Positions 60,801-64,000 of a stretch of 64,000 nucleotides of DNA are shown here, piece after piece. The position numbers were made by a program, and so were the translations under genes. The notes under the pieces were generated by a model. That model ran no database searches, was not told the DNA's origin, and was given only the letters and a program-made list of their open reading frames with translations. The stretch is from positions 117,134 to 181,133 of the forward strand of contig JAKLKB010000001.1 of NCBI GenBank assembly GCA_023150835.1, written 5' to 3'. This stretch comes from Myxococcota bacterium (GTDB taxonomy: Bacteria > Myxococcota_C > UBA6777). Numbering within the stretch: the first letter of the stretch is position 1; each line of letters opens with the position of its first letter.

Positions 60801-62125
60801 TCTGGGGCTTTGCGGATCTCTTGGAGGATCGAGCGAGCGATATCGTGAGAGAAGCGCCCGCCGCGTTGGGCCATGCGTTGGGCGACGAGATCGATCTCGT
60901 TGCCGATGGCTCCGATCTCTGCGGCGATGTTGCGGCTGTGTAGACGCATGTGACCTTGTTGGATGCCTTCGTTGGCGAGAGCGCGTAGGGCCGCGAGGTT
61001 TTGGGCCAATCCGATGGCTGCGGCGATCTGTGCAAGTTCTTGGGCGGTGGATATCTGCATGATCTGGAGGGCGGCTTTGGCGGTGGGATGGACGCGGATC
61101 ACGCCGCCGACCACGCCAACGGCCATCGGTAGGGTGATCTCACCATGCAGCGCCCCTTCTCGAACGCGCCAACGCGAAAGGGCGGTGTATCGGCCTTGTT
61201 GCGATGCGTAGGCATGTGCGCCCGCTTCGACGGCGCGGTAATCTTGGCCTGTGGCGACAAGCACAGCATCGATACCGTTCATGATGCCCTTGTTGTGTGT
61301 GGCTGCGCGGTAGGGATCGCGTTCGGCAAAGATCGAGGCTTCTTGGACACCGTAGGCGATGGCTTGGCCTTCTTCGGGGGGTTGGTTGGGTTTGCAAAAA
61401 GCGGCGAAAGGAACGTTGCCTCGGACTGTGACAAGGCGCTTGTCGGCAAGGTTGCTGAGGATGCGCAGCCGCGCCCGTCCTCCCGAGATCTGCGCCATTC
61501 GAGGAGCGATGCCTTCGCACATGGTGTTGACGGCATTTGCGCCCATCGCATCGCGGACGTCGACGATCAAGTGAACGATCAGCATCGGGCCGAGCGGATC
61601 GTCTTGTTCGAGCGGATCAAGGCGGCGGAGTTCGATCGCACGGGGGCCACCGCCGACTTCGACAAGACGGGGATCAAGGCTGGCGGCTTGGGCGAGCAGT
61701 TCGTCTTGGTGTTCGCGCAAAAGAGCGATGGCGCGGTCCATATCGGGGATATCGCATAGCTGCACTTGGCCGATCATCAGAGGGGGAGTGCTTTCGGCGT
61801 GGAGGCCGCCGCCCGCCCGCAGCAGCTTGGCAGCGTGGGAGGCTGCGGCCACGACGGAGGCTTCTTCGATGGCCATGGGGACGAGGTGATCGCGGCCATT
61901 GAGTTGGAGGTTGAGGCAGACGCCGAGAGGCTGGTTCATCAGGCCGATGACGTTTTCGACCATCTGCTCGGCTTTTTCGATGGGGAGAGGATGCTCACCC
62001 CACAAGCTTTCTTGGGTGAGCGCGTCTAGCCCGAGGTGTTCGGCAAGTTGAGCGCGCCGCTGTTCGAGGGAGTGCTTGTAAAAAGCAGGGAGGGTGCTGG
62101 GGGTGTGGGGGGGATTCTTAGGCAT
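60782..62125 (-). CDS. mvaA: Hydroxymethylglutaryl-CoA reductase, class II (MvaA)
   Basis: AEQMVENVIGLMNQPLGVCLNLQLNGRDHLVPMAIEEASVVAAASHAAKLLRAGGG; DAMGANAVNTMCEGIAP. Confidence 0.95.
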   Translation of the reverse strand: MPKNPPHTPSTLPAFYKHSLEQRRAQLAEHLGLDALTQESLWGEHPLPIEKAEQMVENVIGLMNQPLGVCLNLQLNGRDHLVPMAIEEASVVAAASHAAKLLRAGGGLHAESTPPLMIGQVQLCDIPDMDRAIALLREHQDELLAQAASLDPRLVEVGGGPRAIELRRLDPLEQDDPLGPMLIVHLIVDVRDAMGANAVNTMCEGIAPRMAQISGGRARLRILSNLADKRLVTVRGNVPFAAFCKPNQPPEEGQAIAYGVQEASIFAERDPYRAATHNKGIMNGIDAVLVATGQDYRAVEAGAHAYASQQGRYTALSRWRVREGALHGEITLPMAVGVVGGVIRVHPTAKAALQIMQISTAQELAQIAAAIGLAQNLAALRALANEGIQQGHMRLHSRNIAAEIGAIGNEIDLVAQRMAQRGGRFSHDIARSILQEIRKAPEYEIRP

Positions 62126-63164
62126 GGTGTCTCCCGATCGGCAAGAGGCGCACCTTCCGCAGTGCGGCGATATCGGATGCGCCGGTACAAAAACACAAGA
62201 CTTTGAGTTCGTGGATCAGCTCACGCAAAAAGGATTCGAGGGCATCTTCGCTTTGGGTGGCGGCTTGCAGGACGGGTTGTGCAAGGGCCACGACATCGGC
62301 CCCAAGAGCGAGGGCGACCGCGATATCCATGCCTGTGCGTATCCCTCCTGAGCCGATCACGAGGCGCGTGGGAAAGTGTTTGCGGCAGTGCAAGATCGAC
62401 TCAGCGGTGGGGGTTCCAAAAGCACGCAATCGTTGCCCGAGGACGGCAGAGGTACTTTGTGCGGGGGCGCGGTAGGCTTCGACACGCGCCCAAGACGTTC
62501 CGCCAACGCCCGATGCTTCGATGCCTGCGAGGGGCAGGCGCGCTAATTTCTCAGCGGTGCGTTCGGAGATCCCCGACCCCACTTCTTTGGCGACGCAAGG
62601 GACACCGATGGCTTGGATGGCCTCGTGCATCTTTCTCCACAGGCCGCGAAATTGGGTGTCGCCTTCGGGCTGGATCGCCTCTTGGAGCGGATTGAGGTGG
62701 AAAAACAAAGCATCCGCCTCGGTGGACTGGACGATCTGTTGGAGTTCGGGTAGTCCGACGCCCAAACCAAGCTGGACAGCCCCGATGTTTCCGAGAAGTA
62801 GCGGTAGTTCTGGCGCTGTTTTCCGAACAGCAAAGGTGTCGGCCAGTGTGGGATCTTTGAGCATCGCACGTTGCGAACCAAGGCCCATCCCAAGTCCAAG
62901 GCGCTCTGCCACCCGAGCGATCCGATGATTGATCTCTCCCGCCCAAGGACTGCCGCCTGTCATCGAGCCGATCAGCAGCGGAGCTTGCAAACGTCGCCCA
63001 AGGATCTCCACGCTCAAATCGACCTCTTCGAGATCGATCTCAGGCAGCGCGTCGTATTCGAGCCGAAAACCTCCAAGGCCCGTACTGACTTCTGTTCCGA
63101 CTTCTTCTTCTAGGCAGATCCGCAAGTGATCGTCTTTGCGTTGTTGGATCTGGCTCATGCTCAA
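62118..63164 (-). CDS. fni: Type 2 isopentenyl-diphosphate Delta-isomerase
   Basis: RKDDHLRICLEEEV; APLLIGSMTGGSPWAGEINHRIARVAERLGLGMGLGSQRAML; VKEVGSGIS-type core; 8-bp overlap with mvaA. Confidence 0.95.
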   Translation of the reverse strand: MSMSQIQQRKDDHLRICLEEEVGTEVSTGLGGFRLEYDALPEIDLEEVDLSVEILGRRLQAPLLIGSMTGGSPWAGEINHRIARVAERLGLGMGLGSQRAMLKDPTLADTFAVRKTAPELPLLLGNIGAVQLGLGVGLPELQQIVQSTEADALFFHLNPLQEAIQPEGDTQFRGLWRKMHEAIQAIGVPCVAKEVGSGISERTAEKLARLPLAGIEASGVGGTSWARVEAYRAPAQSTSAVLGQRLRAFGTPTAESILHCRKHFPTRLVIGSGGIRTGMDIAVALALGADVVALAQPVLQAATQSEDALESFLRELIHELKVLCFCTGASDIAALRKVRLLPIGRHHA

Positions 63165-63178
63165 CTCCTTCTTGCCTC

Positions 63179-63293
63179 GTACGATATCCGAGTGATGTGT
63201 GATCGAAGGGGCGTGCCCAGACGCCCTGTTTTTGGGCAGCCACAGGGGGCTGCCCCTACCTCTTTACGATCACGCAACGAGCGGATCTCGTAT
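63179..63293 (+). repeat. Dispersed inverted-terminus element, copy E5, immediately upstream of fni
   Basis: TACGATATCCGAGTGATGTGTGATCGAAGG...GGGCAGCCACAGGGGGCTGCCCCTACC...GCGGATCTCGTAT. Confidence 0.9.
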
Positions 63294-63368
63294 CACCCAA
63301 TAAAAATCCACGATGGGATGATCCACCGTAGAAATTCGGTTCGTTTGCGGGATCTCGCAAAGATGCGT

Positions 63369-63680
63369 CTTGGCAAAAGTGCAGTTTTCTACATTTTTGC
63401 CAAGGTGGTTTCGAGAAAAGTGCAGTTTTCTACACTTTTGCCAAGGAGGTTTCGAGAAAAGTGCAGTTTTCTACACTTTTGCCAAGGAGGTTCCGAGAAA
63501 AGCCCAGTTTTCTACATTTTTGCCAAGGAGGTTTCGAGAAAAGTGCAGTTTTCTACACTTTTGCCAAGGAGGTTCCGAGAAAAATGCAGTTTTCTACATT
63601 TTTGCCAAGGAGGTTCCGAGAAAAATGCAGTTTTCTACATTTTTGCCAAGGAGGATTCGAGAAAAGCCCATGTTCGGGCG
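63369..63680. repeat. 41-bp tandem hairpin repeat, about 7.5 units
   Basis: Units gcagttttctacaYttttgccaaggaggttYcgagaaaaRt starting 63381, 63422, 63463, 63504... Confidence 0.95.
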
Positions 63681-63683
63681 TGA

Positions 63684-63699
63684 GCGGTTCGCGAACCGC
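63684..63699. other. Perfect 16-bp palindrome GCGGTTCGCGAACCGC
   Basis: Reads identically on both strands. Confidence 0.9.
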
Positions 63700-63745
63700 C
63701 CCTACAACGTTCTGATATCTCAGGGTTTCCCTTTTCAACTGCGTC

Positions 63746-63860
63746 ATACGATATCCGAGTGATCTATGATCGAAGGACAGCGCCCAGACGTTTTATCCTT
63801 GGGCAGCCACAGGGGGCTGCCCCTACGTTTTACGATAACTCAACGGGCGGATTTCGTATA
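63746..63860 (+). repeat. Dispersed inverted-terminus element, copy E6
   Basis: ATACGATATCCGAGTGATCTATGATCGAAGG...GGGCAGCCACAGGGGGCTGCCCCTACG...GGGCGGATTTCGTAT. Confidence 0.9.
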
Positions 63861-63968
63861 AGAGGGTGTTTGCGAAACTCGCTACATGACAGTTGAAGAA
63901 AACAACGAAAACTCGAGGGGTTCATTCAAAACAGATAGCGATGAAGAGGTCAGCGACGCAACAGAGCG

Positions 63969-64000
63969 AGGGCAGGCACGGGGGCCTGCCCCTACCTCTT
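63969..64000 (+). repeat. Partial core of the dispersed element, cut by window end
   Basis: GGGCAGGCACGGGGGCCTGCCCCTACCTCTT. Confidence 0.6.

Noticed and set aside
63369-63680. Possible CRISPR array or 185-aa ORF 63126..63683
   Set aside because: No spacers; the ORF is low-complexity translation of a 41-bp repeat open in all frames

Overview
The window (about 64 kb) looks chromosomal and probably comes from a Myxococcota/deltaproteobacterium-like genome; that assignment is inferred from the mevalonate-type mvaA-fni pair, a MYXO-CTERM-like tail and the gene order, and was not tested. From left to right it contains: an N-acetylmuramoyl-L-alanine amidase end; a large ribosomal-protein superoperon (rpsL to rplQ) lacking fusA, tuf, rpsN, adk/map/infA and rpsD at their usual places; a TonB-type receptor, a SUI1-like factor, a repeat-rich Ser/Thr kinase and a PD-(D/E)XK nuclease; tilS flanked by two apparent paralogous exported proteins; ftsH-folP-cdaA-cdaR-glmM; thyA-folA; an ADP-forming acyl-CoA synthetase/GNAT fusion; MscS; an SDR/LysR divergent pair; a SET-domain protein; a DAB-type inorganic-carbon transporter cluster (NuoM-like, DabA, DabB) followed by a degenerate-rhodanese protein carrying beta-carbonic-anhydrase-like zinc motifs; a DUF1275 protein; a Cys-rich surface protein; arginase; and mvaA-fni. 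The best candidate for an undescribed system is the DAB cluster with the rhodanese/CA-like protein (48.8-56.9 kb). Other notable structure: a dispersed element of about 115 bp with inverted termini (6 copies plus a partial), one copy of which supplies the mvaA C-terminus and stop; a 41-bp tandem hairpin repeat with compensatory changes; tandem duplications that copy gene ends with their stop codons (thyA/folA, dabB); and unusually many tandem repeats of 38-42 bp.
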